A stretch of 7,327 bases of DNA from CAZPHU01 sp964419255 (lineage in GTDB: Bacteria > Fibrobacterota > Chitinivibrionia > Chitinivibrionales > CAYFVL01). The position numbers and the translations under genes are program-made. The DNA lies in contig CAYQOU010000111.1 of assembly GCA_964419255.1 (NCBI GenBank), positions 1-7,327 of the forward strand, in the 5' to 3' direction. Below the pieces are notes generated by a model, which had not been told where the DNA came from, made no database searches, and saw nothing but the letters and a program-made list of their open reading frames with translations. Of this stretch, positions 6,851 through 7,327 are shown one piece after another; the stretch's first letter is position 1; each line of letters opens with the position of its first letter.

Positions 6851-6912
6851 CACGAAAATCACGAAGAGGCGCGAAATGGACGAAAATTCTTTATTTTTGA
6901 AATAACAACGAA
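6851..6912. repeat. Degenerate short-period nACGAA repeat cluster
   Basis: CACGAA occurs at 6851-6856 and 6860-6865, CGCGAA at 6870-6875, GACGAA at 6879-6884, and AACGAA at 6907-6912. The first four are spaced 9, 10 and 9 bp apart. Read on the minus strand this becomes a run of TTCGTG-like units beginning about 45 bp after the stop codon of the GxxExxY gene. From memory, similar TTCGTG-rich tracts are often seen beside GxxExxY genes in environmental bacteria, but I could not check this. Confidence 0.6.
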
Positions 6913-6956
6913 AATTATGAAAAGATTCAAATCGATCGGAAAAGACCTTTACGCAG

Positions 6957-7327
6957 TTAACTTAACACGATTCTTCTTGTTTCTAGTTTGGGATATGCGC
7001 CGAAGTTCAGGATGACACCTAATGGGTAACCGGTTGCTTTTAGATAATTTATCACTTGCGCTTGATGTTCTCTGGTAATTGCGGGGACACCCTTCAGTTC
7101 AATGATGATTTTCCCAAAACAGATGAAATCGGGTTTATATGTCTTTTTCAGCTTGTTACCTTTATAATGCAAGCAGATTATTTCTTGTGGTGCATACGGT
7201 ATTCCTCGCATCTCAAATTCCTTTTCGAGACACTCCTGATAAACCGCCTCCAGAAAACCATTTCCCATTTCCTTATAAACTTCAAAAGCAGCCCCCTGGA
7301 TCAAATAACTTTCTTCTTTGAGTAGTA
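6957..7327 (-). CDS. GxxExxY-family protein, PD-(D/E)XK nuclease-like (start beyond right edge)
   Basis: This is the C-terminal 122 or so residues of a small GxxExxY protein; function is uncharacterised. The naming motif is visible as GFLEAVY. The nuclease-like core follows: the acid of KPDF (codon at 7128-7130), a beta-strand ending in the ELK triad (E codon at 7098-7100), and a helix HQAQVINYLKATG. This is the PD-(D/E)XK arrangement. It then ends NFGAYPKLETRRIVLS. A TTG at 7302-7304 could be read as a start, but the frame stays open to the edge and reads LLKEESYLIQGAAFEV, which fits the normal family N-terminus. The true start therefore lies outside the window. Family members are usually about 120-140 residues, so only a few are missing. 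The sequence looks intact. The gene converges on the cellulase with 436 bp between their stops, and a CACGAA-type repeat sits just past its stop. Confidence 0.88.
   Translation of the reverse strand, partial: LLKEESYLIQGAAFEVYKEMGNGFLEAVYQECLEKEFEMRGIPYAPQEIICLHYKGNKLKKTYKPDFICFGKIIIELKGVPAITREHQAQVINYLKATGYPLGVILNFGAYPKLETRRIVLS

Overview
The window looks like chromosome from a free-living, polysaccharide-degrading Gram-negative bacterium of moderate GC content. The suggestive pieces are a secreted family 9 cellulase with an N-terminal Ig-like domain and a C-terminal module resembling type IX secretion (T9SS) sorting domains, a bacterial SWIM/SNF2 ATPase, and a GxxExxY-family protein. Together they fit the Fibrobacterota (Chitinispirillia-like) or Bacteroidota sphere. 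That assignment is inference from gene content and was not checked by any search.

Layout. Positions 61-3009 (minus strand) encode a 982-residue SNF2-type ATPase with a SWIM zinc finger and a long acidic linker. A 324-bp divergent intergenic region follows, holding weak promoter candidates for both directions and an 8-bp tandem repeat. Positions 3334-3939 (plus) encode a 201-residue protein with a clear nucleotidyltransferase-fold active-site signature. Positions 3940-4327 are non-coding: two small hairpins directly after the nucleotidyltransferase, then an AT-rich promoter-like stretch, a 10-bp palindrome and a good ribosome-binding site. Positions 4328-6520 (plus) encode the secreted GH9 endoglucanase. 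Positions 6521-6956 are non-coding, with two hairpins (one a perfect 12-bp inverted repeat) and a degenerate CACGAA repeat cluster. From 6957 to the right edge, on the minus strand, lies a GxxExxY/PD-(D/E)XK-like gene whose true start is outside the window.

The four genes do not form an operon: strands alternate and every gap exceeds 300 bp. I see no functional pathway linking them. The cellulase would act outside the cell or at its surface on cellulose or related beta-glucans. The SNF2 protein would act on DNA or nucleoprotein. The roles of the nucleotidyltransferase-like and GxxExxY proteins are unknown. I did not find convincing evidence for a new multi-gene system. The most unusual parts are the repeat and hairpin structures around 6590-6915 and the uncharacterised nucleotidyltransferase.
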